Source: Kitasatospora fiedleri
GTDB taxonomy: Bacteria > Actinomycetota > Actinomycetes > Streptomycetales > Streptomycetaceae
Length of the DNA stretch: 64,000 nt
Assembly: GCF_948472415.1 (NCBI RefSeq)
Contig: NZ_OX419519.1
Location: 2,170,001-2,234,000, forward strand
Direction: 5' to 3'
Shown: positions 29,361 through 38,804 of the stretch, one piece after another
Position numbering within the stretch: the stretch's first letter is position 1
How the letters are laid out: each line of letters opens with the position of its first letter
Notes under the pieces: model-generated
The model's input: only the letters and a program-made list of their open reading frames with translations
Told to the model about the DNA's origin: nothing
Databases searched by the model: none
Program-made: the position numbers and the translations under genes

Positions 29361-29561
29361 TCAGCCTTCGTGCAGGCTCATCGGGTAGATGTCCTGCCCG
29401 TCCTCGACCAGGACCACCCGGTCCACCCCGTCCTCCAGCAGCGTCTTCCACTCCTCGCCGACCCAGGACTCGGCGTCGCCCTGGCTGGAGAACTCCTCGG
29501 CCCCGTTCGCCGGCTCCACCACGGTGCCGTCGTTCTTCTCGTACCGCCAGGTCCACACCAT
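29361..29561 (-). CDS. Small conserved hypothetical protein
   Basis: 66 residues beginning MVWTWRYEKNDG and ending DIYPMSLHEG, acidic, probably a compact alpha/beta fold. ATG 29561 has GGAGGAG six bases upstream; the frame upstream to 29660 is not needed. I recognise it as a conserved small streptomycete protein without known function. It is convergent with the methyltransferase and divergent from cobU. Confidence 0.75.
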   Translation of the reverse strand: MVWTWRYEKNDGTVVEPANGAEEFSSQGDAESWVGEEWKTLLEDGVDRVVLVEDGQDIYPMSLHEG

Positions 29562-29653
29562 GCCGGGCTCCTCCGCGAGTCGTGCCACTGGGGTTGTGAC
29601 GGTAGCGTGCCCACCCCGCGAGGGGGCGAAGCTCCGTCCGGCAGGATGATCGC

Positions 29654-30214
29654 ATGGCACTCCCCCGCACCCTGCTCCTCGGCGGCGCCCGCTCCGGCAA
29701 GTCCACCCATGCCGAGCGGCTGCTCGCCGACCGCTCCGACGTGCTGTACGTGGCCACCTCCGGGCACCGGGACGGCGACGCCGACTGGGCCCGGCGGGTC
29801 GACCTGCACCGGGCCCGGCGGCCGGCCTCCTGGCGGACCGCCGAGACCTGCGCGCTGGAGGCGGTGCTCGCGGACCGGGACGACCCGGCGCCGGTGCTGA
29901 TCGACTGCCTGGCGCTCTGGCTGACCGCCGTCATGGACGAGCACCGGGCCTGGGAGGACGAGGTGTGGCTGGACGGGGGGCAGCGGGCCGTCGAGGAGCG
30001 CTGCGCGGCGCTGGCGGCGGCCTGGGCCGAAAGCGGGCGGGAGGTGGTCGCGGTCTCCAACGAGGTGGGGATGGGCGTGGTGCCCGCCACCGCGTCCGGA
30101 CGGCGCTTCCGGGACACCCTCGGCCGGCTCAACATGGCGGTGGCCGACGCCTCCGAACAGGTGCTGCTGGTGGTCGCCGGACAGGTGCTGACCATCAAAG
30201 CGGTGTCCGTGTAG
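29654..30214 (+). CDS. cobU: Adenosylcobinamide kinase / adenosylcobinamide-phosphate guanylyltransferase
   Basis: 186 residues. The P-loop GGARSGKS (10-17) binds GTP, and LHRARRPASW near residue 50 holds the catalytic histidine used in guanylation. It activates adenosylcobinamide for attachment of the lower ligand in vitamin B12 assembly. It heads cobU-cobT-cobS. ATG 29654 has AGGA seven bases upstream. No cobalamin riboswitch is visible upstream. Confidence 0.95.
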   Translation: MALPRTLLLGGARSGKSTHAERLLADRSDVLYVATSGHRDGDADWARRVDLHRARRPASWRTAETCALEAVLADRDDPAPVLIDCLALWLTAVMDEHRAWEDEVWLDGGQRAVEERCAALAAAWAESGREVVAVSNEVGMGVVPATASGRRFRDTLGRLNMAVADASEQVLLVVAGQVLTIKAVSV

Positions 30215-30225
30215 ATTGCCGAGCG

Positions 30226-31344
30226 ATGGACACCACCGTGGATCTCGACACTTTCTCCTCGCTCGTCGAGCGGCCCGACGAGGGTGCGCGGCGCGGCGCC
30301 GAGGAGCGCTGGCAGCACCTGGCCATGCCGCGCGGCGGCCTGGGCCGGCTCCAGGAGCTGGGGGCCTGGCTGGCGTCCGCCCAGGGCGAGGCCCCGGTCC
30401 GCCCGCTGACCGGCGCCCGGGTGCTGCTGTTCGCCGCCGACCACGGCGTCGCCTCGCTCGGCGTCTCCACCCTGGACGCCCGCGGCGGCACCGCCGACCG
30501 GGTCCGCGCCGTGCTGGACGGCACCGCGCCGGTCGCCGTGCTGGCCCGCCGCTACGGGGCGGACGTCCGGGTGGTCGACATCGCCGTGGACGCCGACCCC
30601 GCCGAGTTCCCCGAGGAGGTCGTCCGCCACCGGGTGCGCCGCGGCTCCGGCCGGGTCGACGTCGAGGACGCGCTGAGCGCGGAGGAGACCGCCCGGGCCT
30701 TCCGGGCCGGCATGGCCGTCGCCGACGAGGAGGCCGACGCCGGCACCGACCTGGTGCTGCTCGGCGACCTGGGCGTCGGCTCCACCACGGTGGCCGCGGT
30801 GCTGATCGGCGCGCTGTGCGGCACCGACGCCGCCGCCGTCACCGGCCGCGGCTCGGGCGTCGACGACCGGACCTGGATGGTCAAGTGCGCCACCGTCCGC
30901 GACGCGCTGCGCCGGGCCCGCCCGGTGCTCGGCGACCAGCTCGCGCTGCTCGCCGCGACCGGCGGCGCCGACTTCGCCGCGATCACCGGCTTCCTGCTCC
31001 AGGCCGCCGTCCGCAAGCTCCCCGTCGTCCTGGACGGGGTGGTCTCGGCGGCCTGCGCGCTGGTCGCCCAGCGGATCGCCTTCCGGGCCCCCGAGTGGTG
31101 GCGCGCCTCCGCGCTCACCGGCGAGCCCGCCCAGGCCAAGGCGTACGACCGGCTGACGCTGACGCCGCTGCACGAGGCGGGCGTCACCATGGGCGAGGGC
31201 GTCTCGGCGGTGCTGGCCCTCCCGCTGCTCCAGGCCGCGGGCGACACCCTCGCCGAGCCGGCCGCCGTCCCGAGCGCGAAGCCGCTGCCGCCGCGGGCCC
31301 CGGCCAAGCTGCCGACGGCCGCGGACCTGCTGGACCGCTACTGA
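30226..31344 (+). CDS. cobT: Nicotinate-nucleotide-dimethylbenzimidazole phosphoribosyltransferase
   Basis: 372 residues. Makes alpha-ribazole phosphate, the lower ligand precursor of B12. Signatures include FAADHGVASLGVS, GDLGVGSTTVAAVL, RGSGVDD and the C-terminal EAGVTMGEGVSA containing the catalytic glutamate. The spacing to cobU is 11 bases. The ATG at 30226 has only a weak GAG ribosome-binding site, suggesting coupling to cobU. Confidence 0.95.
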   Translation: MDTTVDLDTFSSLVERPDEGARRGAEERWQHLAMPRGGLGRLQELGAWLASAQGEAPVRPLTGARVLLFAADHGVASLGVSTLDARGGTADRVRAVLDGTAPVAVLARRYGADVRVVDIAVDADPAEFPEEVVRHRVRRGSGRVDVEDALSAEETARAFRAGMAVADEEADAGTDLVLLGDLGVGSTTVAAVLIGALCGTDAAAVTGRGSGVDDRTWMVKCATVRDALRRARPVLGDQLALLAATGGADFAAITGFLLQAAVRKLPVVLDGVVSAACALVAQRIAFRAPEWWRASALTGEPAQAKAYDRLTLTPLHEAGVTMGEGVSAVLALPLLQAAGDTLAEPAAVPSAKPLPPRAPAKLPTAADLLDRY

Positions 31345-31638
31345 GACTCCGTCAGGGCACGGGATGAACGGCGAGCACGCGGAGCCGGGGGCGAACCGGC
31401 CTCCGGTGGGTCGGCCTGCGGCGGGACGGTCTGCGGCGGGTCGGCCGGGGGCGGGCCGGGGGCGGGGGCGTCGGCGGAAGGCTGCGCGCCGCGGTCTTCC
31501 GCCCCCGCGCAGTTCCCCGCGCCCCTGACGGGGCGTGAAGCGGACGACGAACGGACCCCGCCGGAGGCCGGGCAGGCGGCCGGGGGCTCCGCGGCCTCCG
31601 GCGGCGGGCGGTTCTCCGGGGCCGGGGTCGGTGCCGGG
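31345..31638 (+). repeat. cobT-cobS spacer with a streptomycete-type dispersed repeat
   Basis: 294 very GC-rich bases. Positions about 31505-31535 carry the GCGCAGTTCCCCGCGCCCCT-type sequence that I recognise as a common intergenic repeat in Streptomyces genomes, including a small GGGGCG hairpin. Degenerate CGGCGGG tandem units occupy 31400-31460. The cobS frame is open across the whole spacer, and an ATG at 31364 lies in another frame, so an unnoticed one-base error could conceal a longer cobS. Confidence 0.5.
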
Positions 31639-32367
31639 TTGCGGTTCGCGTTCGGGACATTGACGGTGTTCCGGGTGCGGGTGGACCGGTGGGACCGGTC
31701 GGCGGGCGGGGCCGCGATGGTGCTGGCGCCGTTGGTCGGGCTGGTGGTGGGGGCGTTGGCCGGGGGCGTCGGCGCGCTGGTGGCCTGGCGGTGCGGGGCG
31801 CTGCTGGGCGGGGTGGCGGCGGTCGCGGTGGGCGCGCTGCTGACCCGGGGGCTGCACCTGGACGGGGTGGCGGACGTCGCGGACGGGCTGGGCAGCGGGA
31901 AGCCCGCCGAGGACGCGTTGCGGATCATGAAGCAGTCGGACATCGGGCCGTTCGGCGTGCTGACGCTGCTGCTGCTGATGCTGGCCCAGGTCGCGGCGCT
32001 GGCCGGGCAGTTCGGGGTCTCGCCCGGGCGCGGGGCGCTGGCCGCGGCGGTGGCCGCGACGGCGGGGCGGGCGGCGCTGGCCTGGGGATGCCTGCGTCCG
32101 GTTCCGGCCGCCCGGCCGGGCGGGCTGGGGGCGATGGTGGCGGCCACCGTGCGGCCGGCGGCGGCGGTGGCGGTGACGCTGCTGGTGGCCGGGGCGGCGG
32201 CGGTGCTGCGCTGGCAGCTGGGGGTCGCGGTGCTGCTGGGCGTGCTGGCGGCGGGGGCCCTGCTGCGGCGGTGCGTGCGCCGGTTCGGCGGGGTGACCGG
32301 GGACGTGCTGGGCGCGCTGGTGGAGACCGCGGCGACGGCGGTGCTGGTGGCGGCGGCGCTGCTGTGA
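31639..32367 (+). CDS. cobS: Adenosylcobinamide-GDP ribazoletransferase (cobalamin synthase)
   Basis: 242 residues, with five or more membrane helices. The family core is clear: LRFAFGTLTVFRVRV near the start, LLTRGLHLDGVADVADGL with the metal-binding aspartates, and MKQSDIGPFGV. It joins alpha-ribazole phosphate to GDP-cobinamide at the membrane. I use TTG 31639 because it precedes the conserved LRFAFGTLTV. It has no good ribosome-binding site, so the true N-terminus may lie upstream in the repeat-containing spacer. Confidence 0.9.
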   Translation: MRFAFGTLTVFRVRVDRWDRSAGGAAMVLAPLVGLVVGALAGGVGALVAWRCGALLGGVAAVAVGALLTRGLHLDGVADVADGLGSGKPAEDALRIMKQSDIGPFGVLTLLLLMLAQVAALAGQFGVSPGRGALAAAVAATAGRAALAWGCLRPVPAARPGGLGAMVAATVRPAAAVAVTLLVAGAAAVLRWQLGVAVLLGVLAAGALLRRCVRRFGGVTGDVLGALVETAATAVLVAAALL

Positions 32368-32590
32368 GCGGACCTCGGTCCGGCTCCCGCACACGAACTC
32401 ACGCACCGTCACGGATCGCGGCGGTTCGTGCACGGGGCAGGCGGGGCGGCGAGATCCCAATATGCGGACTACCATGCGGTGAGCACCCTGGCCCTGCGCC
32501 CCGTTTCGCCGCGGAGTCTGCCTGGGTTTTGCCGGTCGGCAACGGAGCCGCCACCGGCTGTGGACCGCGAAAGAACAGGACGCATTTGTC

Positions 32591-34087
32591 GTGACTGCAC
32601 TGTCTGTGAGCACCTCTTCCGCCGTGAGCCTGCGGGCGGACGCCCTGGTGGTCGGCGTGGCGAAGGGGCCCAAGGGCCTGGTCGTCGCTCCGGGCGCCGA
32701 GGCGGTCGTCGAGGCGTTCGAGGGCAAGCTGGCCGAGGTCCTCACCACCCTGGGCGCCAGCGGCGCCGAGGGTGAGGCGGTCAAGCTTCCCGCTCCGGCC
32801 GGGGCCAAGGCGCCGCTGGTACTGGCCGTGGGCCTGGGCCCGGCCGCCGACGGCGCGTACGGCGCCGAGGAGCTGCGCAGGGCGGCCGGTGTGGCCGCCC
32901 GCACGCTGGCCGGTTCGAAGAAGGTCGCGCTGGCCCTGCCGGCGGCGACGGCCGACGAGTTCGAGGCGGTCGCGCTGGGCGGCCTGCTCGGCGCGTACTC
33001 CTTCGGCAGCTACAAGGGCGAGGTGGCCAAGGCCCCGGTCGCCGAGCTGGTGCTGCTGGCGGACCGCAAGGGCTCGAAGGACGCCAAGGCCGCCGCGGAG
33101 CGCGCCGCGGCGATCGGCGAGGAGATGAACCGGGCCCGTGACCTGGTGAACACCGCCCCGAACGACCTGAACCCGAAGTCCTTCGCCACCCTGGCGCAGA
33201 CGGTGGGCAAGGAGCACGGCCTCAAGGTCGAGGTGCTGGACGAGAAGGCGCTGGCCAAGGGCGGCTTCGGCGGCATCCTGGGCGTGGGCGCCGGTTCGGC
33301 GAACCCGCCCCGGCTGGTGAAGGTGGCCTACACCCACCCGAAGGCGACGGCCTCGTTGGCCTTCATCGGCAAGGGCATCACCTACGACTCGGGCGGCATC
33401 TCGCTGAAGCCGGCCGGCCACAACGAGACCATGAAGTGCGACATGGCGGGCGCCGCCGCGGTGTTCGCCGCCGTGGTCGCCGCCAAGCGCCTGGGCCTGC
33501 GGGTCAACGTGACGGCGTGGCTGGCGCTGGCGGAGAACATGCCGTCCGGCTCGGCCACCCGCCCGGGCGACGTGCTGCGGATGTACGGCGGCAAGACCGT
33601 CGAGGTGCTGAACACCGACGCCGAGGGCCGGCTGGTGCTGGCCGACGCGATCGTCCGGGCCGGCGAGGAGCAGCCGGACGTGATCGTCGACGTGGCGACC
33701 CTGACCGGCGCGATGGTGCTGGCCCTGGGCACCCGCACCTTCGGCGTGATGGCCAACGACGAGGCGCTGCGCACCCGTCTGCACGAGACCGCGGGCGCGG
33801 TGGGCGAGGCGTCCTGGCCGATGCCGCTGCCGGCCGACCTGCGCAAGGGCATGGTCGAGTCGACCGTCGCGGACCTGGCGAACATGGGCGAGCGGATGGG
33901 CGGCGGCCTGGTGGCCGGCCTGTTCCTGCAGGAGTTCGTCGCCGAGGGCGTCGACTGGGCGCACCTGGACATCGCCGGCCCGGCGTTCAACGAGGGCGGC
34001 CCGCACGGCTACACCCCGAAGGGCGGCACCGCGAGCGCGGTGCGCACCCTGGTCCGCTTCGCGGAGGACACCGCCGCGGGCGAGTGA
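32591..34087 (+). CDS. pepA: Leucyl aminopeptidase (M17, PepA)
   Basis: 498 residues. Two-domain M17 metallopeptidase that removes N-terminal residues from peptides and may also bind DNA in some bacteria. The active site has Lys261 in GKGITYDSGG and the metal-binding signature NTDAEGRL (341-348). GTG 32591 has an AGGA element about ten bases upstream. Its own terminator follows. Confidence 0.96.
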   Translation: MTALSVSTSSAVSLRADALVVGVAKGPKGLVVAPGAEAVVEAFEGKLAEVLTTLGASGAEGEAVKLPAPAGAKAPLVLAVGLGPAADGAYGAEELRRAAGVAARTLAGSKKVALALPAATADEFEAVALGGLLGAYSFGSYKGEVAKAPVAELVLLADRKGSKDAKAAAERAAAIGEEMNRARDLVNTAPNDLNPKSFATLAQTVGKEHGLKVEVLDEKALAKGGFGGILGVGAGSANPPRLVKVAYTHPKATASLAFIGKGITYDSGGISLKPAGHNETMKCDMAGAAAVFAAVVAAKRLGLRVNVTAWLALAENMPSGSATRPGDVLRMYGGKTVEVLNTDAEGRLVLADAIVRAGEEQPDVIVDVATLTGAMVLALGTRTFGVMANDEALRTRLHETAGAVGEASWPMPLPADLRKGMVESTVADLANMGERMGGGLVAGLFLQEFVAEGVDWAHLDIAGPAFNEGGPHGYTPKGGTASAVRTLVRFAEDTAAGE

Positions 34088-34469
34088 TCCGACGCGTGGG
34101 GCCCGGCACCGGTGGGTGCCGGGCCCCACGCGCATTACCAGCCGGTAGTGGGGCGGGCCAATTCGATGGCGTGTTCGCCTCCGGCGAAAATTGATTCCGC
34201 AGGGCGGAACCGGAACCGCGAAGACCCCCGGACGGAGTACCTCCGCTTGCCGATTTCCCGGCTGTGAGCTGCGACGATACCTCCGAGAACGGGTCGTACC
34301 GCCGCCACGCGGACCGCCCCGGGTGCGCCCCGGGGCACCCGCCGACGTCACCTGCCGCCAACAAGTGCAAAGATGTATTTCCGGCACGACTGGGCGCTCT
34401 TACAAGGGCACTCACCCACCGGACCGCGACCGGCCCGGCGATCCGCACCTTTTGCATGGAGGACGTGAC
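34088..34469. other. pepA-lpd intergenic region
   Basis: 382 bases. After the pepA terminator there is an AT-richer segment (AAGTGCAAAGATGTATTTCC, 34362-34381) likely to hold the lpd promoter. No open frame with coding character is visible. Confidence 0.4.
34093..34132 (+). terminator. Terminator of pepA
   Basis: A perfect 18-bp stem (CGCGTGGGGCCCGGCACC and complement) with a GGTG loop, five bases after the stop. Confidence 0.88.
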
Positions 34470-35858
34470 GTGGCGAACGACGCCAGCACCGTTTTCGACG
34501 TAGTCATTCTCGGAGGCGGAAGCGGCGGTTACGCCGCGGCGCTCCGTGGCGCTCAGCTCGGCCTGAGCGTCGCGCTGATCGAGAAGGGCGAGCTGGGCGG
34601 CACCTGCCTCCACCGCGGCTGCATCCCGACCAAGGCGCTGCTGCACGCCGCCGAGGTCGCCGACGAGACCAAGGAAGCCGCCGAGTTCGGCGTCCTCGCC
34701 ACCTTCCAGGGCATCGACATCAACGGCGTCCACAAGTACAAGGACGACGTCGTCGCCGGCCTGTACAAGGGCCTCCAGGGCCTGGTCGCCTCCCGCAAGG
34801 TCACCTTCATCCAGGGCGAGGGCAAGCTCTCCTCGCAGACCTCGGTGGACGTCAACGGCCAGCGGATCGAGGGCCGCCACATCGTCCTCGCCACCGGCTC
34901 CGTGCCGCGCTCGATCCCGGGCCTGGACATCGACGGCAACCGAATCATCTCCTCCGACCACGCGCTGAAGCTGGACTACATCCCGAAGTCGGCGATCATC
35001 CTCGGCGGCGGCGTCATCGGCTGCGAGTTCGCCTCGGTCTGGAAGTCCTTCGGCGTCGACGTCACCATCGTCGAGGGCCTGCCCCACCTGGTGCCGCTGG
35101 AGGACGAGAACTCCTCCAAGCTGCTGGAGCGCGCCTTCCGCAAGCGCGGCATCAAGTTCGAGCTCAAGTCCCGCTTCTCCGGCGTGGAGTACACCGCCGA
35201 CGGCGTCCGGGTCTCGACCGAGAACGGCAAGTCCATCGAGGCCGACCTGCTGCTGGTCGCGATCGGCCGCGGCCCGGTCTCGGCCGGCCTGGGCTACGAG
35301 GAGCAGGGCGTCGCGATGGACCGCGGCTACGTCCTGGTCGACGAGTACCTGCGCACCAACGTGCCGACCATCTCCGCCGTCGGCGACCTGGTCCCGACCC
35401 TGCAGCTGGCCCACGTCGGCTTCGCCGAGGGCATCCTGGTCGCCGAGCGGATCGCCGGCCTCAAGGTCGTCCCGATCGACTACGACGGCATCCCGCGGGT
35501 GACCTACTCCAACCCGGAGGTCGCCTCCGTCGGCCTGACCGAGGCCAAGGCCGTCGAGCAGTACGGCAAGGAGAAGGTCGTCACCCTCAAGTACAACCTC
35601 GCCGGCAACGGCAAGAGCAAGATCCTCAAGACCGCCGGCGAGATCAAGCTGGTCCAGGTCAAGGACGGCGCCGTCGTGGGTGTCCACATGGTCGGCGCCC
35701 GCATGGGCGAGCAGGTCGGCGAGGCCCAGCTGATCTACAACTGGGAGGCCCTGCCCGCCGAGGTCGCGCAGCTCATCCACGCGCACCCGAGCCAGTCCGA
35801 GGCCCTCGGCGAGGCCCACCTCGCGCTGGCCGGCAAGCCGCTGCACGCGCACGACTGA
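34470..35858 (+). CDS. lpdA: Dihydrolipoyl dehydrogenase (E3)
   Basis: 462 residues. FAD-binding GGGSGGYAA, redox-active disulfide in GGTCLHRGCIP (Cys46-Cys51), NAD-binding GGGVIGCE and the C-terminal His-Glu pair in AHPSQSEALGE. It reoxidises lipoamide on the 2-oxo acid dehydrogenase complexes. GTG 34470 has GGAGG seven bases upstream. It is followed by sucB after 57 bases, and lipB and lipA lie 10 kb further on, so lipoate-dependent functions cluster here. Confidence 0.96.
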   Translation: MANDASTVFDVVILGGGSGGYAAALRGAQLGLSVALIEKGELGGTCLHRGCIPTKALLHAAEVADETKEAAEFGVLATFQGIDINGVHKYKDDVVAGLYKGLQGLVASRKVTFIQGEGKLSSQTSVDVNGQRIEGRHIVLATGSVPRSIPGLDIDGNRIISSDHALKLDYIPKSAIILGGGVIGCEFASVWKSFGVDVTIVEGLPHLVPLEDENSSKLLERAFRKRGIKFELKSRFSGVEYTADGVRVSTENGKSIEADLLLVAIGRGPVSAGLGYEEQGVAMDRGYVLVDEYLRTNVPTISAVGDLVPTLQLAHVGFAEGILVAERIAGLKVVPIDYDGIPRVTYSNPEVASVGLTEAKAVEQYGKEKVVTLKYNLAGNGKSKILKTAGEIKLVQVKDGAVVGVHMVGARMGEQVGEAQLIYNWEALPAEVAQLIHAHPSQSEALGEAHLALAGKPLHAHD

Positions 35859-35915
35859 TCGCGCCCCGTCCCCCTTCATTCCTGTACGCAAGACTTGATA
35901 GGAGTCGCTGGAACC

Positions 35916-37748
35916 ATGGCGGTCTCAGTAACACTGCCCGCGCTGGGCGAGAGCGTGACCGAAGGCACCGTCACCCGTTGGCTCAAGGCCGAGGGTGAGC
36001 GCGTGGAGATCGACGAGCCGCTGCTCGAGGTCTCCACCGACAAGGTCGACACCGAGATCCCGGCGCCGGCCTCCGGCATCCTGGCCTCGATCAAGGTCGG
36101 CGAGGACGAGACCGTCGAGGTGGGCGCCGAGCTGGCGATCATCGACGACGGCTCCGGCGCCCCGGCCGCCGCTCCGGCGCCCGCCGCCGAGGCCGCTCCG
36201 GCTCCGGCTCCGGCCGCCGAGGCTCCGGCCGCTCCGGCCGCCCCCGCTGCGGAGGCCCCCGCGGCCCCCGCCCCGGCCGCCGAGGCTCCGGCCGCCGCCA
36301 CGCCGTCCGGCGACGCCACCCCGGTCCTGCTGCCCGCGCTGGGCGAGTCGGTCACCGAGGGCACCGTCACCCGCTGGCTGAAGGCCGAGGGCGACACCGT
36401 CGAGGTCGACGAGCCGCTGCTGGAGGTCTCCACCGACAAGGTCGACACCGAGATCCCCTCCCCCGTGGCGGGCACCCTGGTGAAGATCCTGGTCGGCGAG
36501 GACGAGACCGCCGAGGTCGGCGCCCAGCTCGCGCTGATCGGTGCCGCGGGTGCGGCCCCCGCCGCCCCGGCCCCGGCTGCTCCGGCCGCCCCGGCTCCGG
36601 CTCCGGCTCCGGCCCCGGCTGCCCCCGCCGCTCCGGCCGCTCCGGCTGCCCCGGCTCCCGCTGCCGCCGCCCCGGCTCCGGTCGCCGCTCCGGCTCCGGC
36701 CGCTCCCGCTGCCCCGGCCGCTCCGGCCCCGGCCCCGGCCGCTCCGGCCCCGGCTCCGGCTGCTCCGGCTCCGGTGGCTGCTCCGGCCGCCCCCGCCGCC
36801 GCTCCGGCCGCGGACGCCGGTGACGCCTACGTCACCCCGCTGGTGCGCAAGCTCGCCGCCGAGCACGGTGTCGCGCTCTCCTCCGTCGCCGGCACCGGCG
36901 TCGGCGGGCGCATCCGCAAGCAGGACGTGATCGCCGCCGCCGAGGCCGCCAAGGCCGCGCCGGCCCCGGCCGCCGCCCCCGCCGCTGCCGCCGCCGCCCC
37001 GGCGAAGGCCGCCGCCGCGCCGTCCGCGCTGCGCGGCCAGACCGTCAAGCTGACCCGCATGCGCAAGGTCATCGGCGACAACATGCTGAAGGCCCTGCAC
37101 GAGCAGGCCCAGCTGACCAGCGTGGTCGAGGTGGACGTCACCCGGATCATGTCGCTGCGCGGGAAGGCGAAGGACTCCTTCCTGGCCCGCGAGGGCGTGA
37201 AGCTGTCCCCGATGCCGTTCTTCGTGAAGGCCGCCGCCCAGGCGCTGAAGGCCCACGCGGTCATCAACGCCCGGATCAACGAGGCCGAGGGCACCGTCAC
37301 CTACTTCGACACCGAGAACATCGGCATCGCGGTGGACTCCGAGAAGGGTCTGATGACCCCGGTCATCAAGGGTGCGGGCGACCTCAACATCGCCGGCATC
37401 TCGAAGAAGACCGCGGAGCTGGCCTCGAAGGTCCGCGACAGCAAGATCACCCCGGACGAGCTGTCCGGCGCGACCTTCACCATCTCCAACACCGGTTCGC
37501 GCGGTGCGCTGTTCGACACCGTCATCGTCCCGCCGAACCAGGTCGCGATCCTGGGCATCGGCGCGACCGTGAAGCGCCCGGTGGTCATCGAGGCCGACGG
37601 CGGCACCGCCATCGGCATCCGCGACATGACCTACCTGTCGCTCTCCTACGACCACCGCCTGGTGGACGGCGCGGACGCCGCCCGCTACCTGGTCGCGGTC
37701 AAGGAGATCCTGGAGGCCGGCGAGTTCGAGGTCGAGCTCGGCCTGTAA
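35916..37748 (+). CDS. sucB: Dihydrolipoamide acyltransferase E2 of a 2-oxo acid dehydrogenase complex
   Basis: 610 residues. Two lipoyl domains (about 1-78 and 133-208), each with the lipoylated lysine in [11 protein letters not shown]. They are joined by Ala/Pro linkers; the second linker, about 100 residues, is almost pure Ala-Pro. An E3-binding domain (about 306-345, starting [14 protein letters not shown]) precedes the catalytic acyltransferase core with the HxxxD site in [15 protein letters not shown]. Annotated E2o/sucB by convention; in actinobacteria the same protein may serve pyruvate and 2-oxoglutarate complexes. ATG 35916 has AGGAG 11 bases upstream. Confidence 0.92.
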   Translation: MAVSVTLPALGESVTEGTVTRWLKAEGERVEIDEPLLEVSTDKVDTEIPAPASGILASIKVGEDETVEVGAELAIIDDGSGAPAAAPAPAAEAAPAPAPAAEAPAAPAAPAAEAPAAPAPAAEAPAAATPSGDATPVLLPALGESVTEGTVTRWLKAEGDTVEVDEPLLEVSTDKVDTEIPSPVAGTLVKILVGEDETAEVGAQLALIGAAGAAPAAPAPAAPAAPAPAPAPAPAAPAAPAAPAAPAPAAAAPAPVAAPAPAAPAAPAAPAPAPAAPAPAPAAPAPVAAPAAPAAAPAADAGDAYVTPLVRKLAAEHGVALSSVAGTGVGGRIRKQDVIAAAEAAKAAPAPAAAPAAAAAAPAKAAAAPSALRGQTVKLTRMRKVIGDNMLKALHEQAQLTSVVEVDVTRIMSLRGKAKDSFLAREGVKLSPMPFFVKAAAQALKAHAVINARINEAEGTVTYFDTENIGIAVDSEKGLMTPVIKGAGDLNIAGISKKTAELASKVRDSKITPDELSGATFTISNTGSRGALFDTVIVPPNQVAILGIGATVKRPVVIEADGGTAIGIRDMTYLSLSYDHRLVDGADAARYLVAVKEILEAGEFEVELGL

Positions 37749-37772
37749 GGCGCCCCGGCCGGGAGCCCTTCC

Positions 37773-37812
37773 CGGGAGCCCCGCACCGTCCCCGGACGGC
37801 GCGGGGCTCCCG
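37773..37812 (+). terminator. Terminator of lpdA-sucB
   Basis: Arms CGGGAGCCCCGC (37773-37784) and GCGGGGCTCCCG (37801-37812), with an internal CCGTCC/GGACGG stem extending it. Confidence 0.8.
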
Positions 37813-37893
37813 CGCGTTCCGGCCCGGTCGACGGACCGGTCGGCGGGCCGATCGGGTGCGCGCGGGGCGGCGATCGTGGAGGCTGGAGCGGTG

Positions 37894-38409
37894 ATGGACG
37901 AGACGGGATTCTGGCAACTGGTCGACGAGGCCCGGGAAGCGGCCGCGGGCGACCCGGACGAACAGGCCGAGGTGCTGGTCGAGCGGCTGCTGCGGCTCAC
38001 CCCGGACGAGGTGCTGGACTTCGCCCGGCAGTTCGAGGCGCGCTTCCAGCGGGCGTACACGGTGGAGCTGTGGGGTGCCGCGTACCTGATGCTCGACGGG
38101 GCCTCCGAGGACGGCTTCGACTACTTCCGCTGCTGGTTGATCGGCCAGGGCCGGGACGTCTTCGAGGGCGCCGTGCACGAGCCGGACGCGCTGGCCGAGC
38201 TGGTGCCTGACTTCGACGAGGCGGAGGACGGCGACGCGGAGGACCTCGGCTACGCCGCCGACGAGGCGTACGAGCGGCTGACCGGGCTGCCACTGCCGGA
38301 CCTGGGGGTACGCCAGCCGCCGGGCCCGGAGGGCGTGTCCTTCGACTTCGCGGACGGGGCGGTGATGGCCGCCCGCTACCCGCGGCTGTGGGAGCTGTAC
38401 GGGGACTGA
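37894..38409 (+). CDS. DUF4240 domain protein
   Basis: 171 residues beginning MDETGFWQLVDEAR, with the family landmarks WGAAYLMLDGASEDGFDYFRCWLIGQGRDVFE. This DUF4240 domain is frequent in actinobacteria and has no known activity. The middle is very acidic. ATG 37894 has GGAG five bases upstream. Confidence 0.88.
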   Translation: MDETGFWQLVDEAREAAAGDPDEQAEVLVERLLRLTPDEVLDFARQFEARFQRAYTVELWGAAYLMLDGASEDGFDYFRCWLIGQGRDVFEGAVHEPDALAELVPDFDEAEDGDAEDLGYAADEAYERLTGLPLPDLGVRQPPGPEGVSFDFADGAVMAARYPRLWELYGD

Positions 38410-38687
38410 CCGCCGCACGGGCCGCACGGGCCGGACGGGGCGGGCCTTTCGGGTGGCGGCCGTCCGGGTGCGGTGCGGGGCCCGGCGGGGTGGTGCCGGC
38501 GGGGGCGCTGCGGAGGGTGCGGCCGGTGGGCGGGGGCGGTCTCCCAGGACCGGGTGACCGCGTCGTCGAGCAGCCCGGCCGGACGGTGCGGGTCCGTCCG
38601 GGCGGTGCCGTTCCACCAGCGTTCCTGCCCGGTGCCGGGGACGGGGTGCCGGCCGGGCGGCGGCGTCGGGGTGCTCACGGCGGTCAC
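38376..38687 (-). CDS. DUF2510-like small protein, possibly degenerate
   Basis: About 103 residues from GTG 38687 (GGAG eight bases upstream). PPPGRHPVPGTGQERWWNGTART resembles the DUF2510 signature (PGWYPDP...RWWDGTAWT), but the usual WYPD is RHPV. The second half is Pro/Arg-rich without features, and its end overlaps the DUF4240 gene. It may be a decayed or frameshifted DUF2510 gene. Confidence 0.45.
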   Translation of the reverse strand: MTAVSTPTPPPGRHPVPGTGQERWWNGTARTDPHRPAGLLDDAVTRSWETAPAHRPHPPQRPRRHHPAGPRTAPGRPPPERPAPSGPCGPCGGQSPYSSHSRG

Positions 38688-38804
38688 CGCACCGCTCCGG
38701 CCGACGCGCCCGGGAGGCGAGGGGTGATCCCGGATCGGGCCCCGCGGCAGGCGTGCTGACAGGCCGTCGGCAGTCCGGCGGCGGCCCGGTCGGCGGCCGG
38801 CCGG

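Noticed and set aside
29267..29653. Cobalamin riboswitch before cobU
   Set aside because: No B12-box or surrounding conserved elements are visible; the interval contains a small gene on the other strand.
29654..32367. Complete cobalamin biosynthesis cluster
   Set aside because: Only the three late nucleotide-loop genes cobU, cobT and cobS are present; corrin-ring genes are not in the window.
28342..32904. A 1520-codon open frame on the minus strand
   Set aside because: It is a shadow of the cob genes and pepA: the translation is Pro/Arg/Gly/Ser noise, and the real genes on the other strand carry all family motifs. Many similar long frames in this GC-rich DNA were ignored for the same reason.
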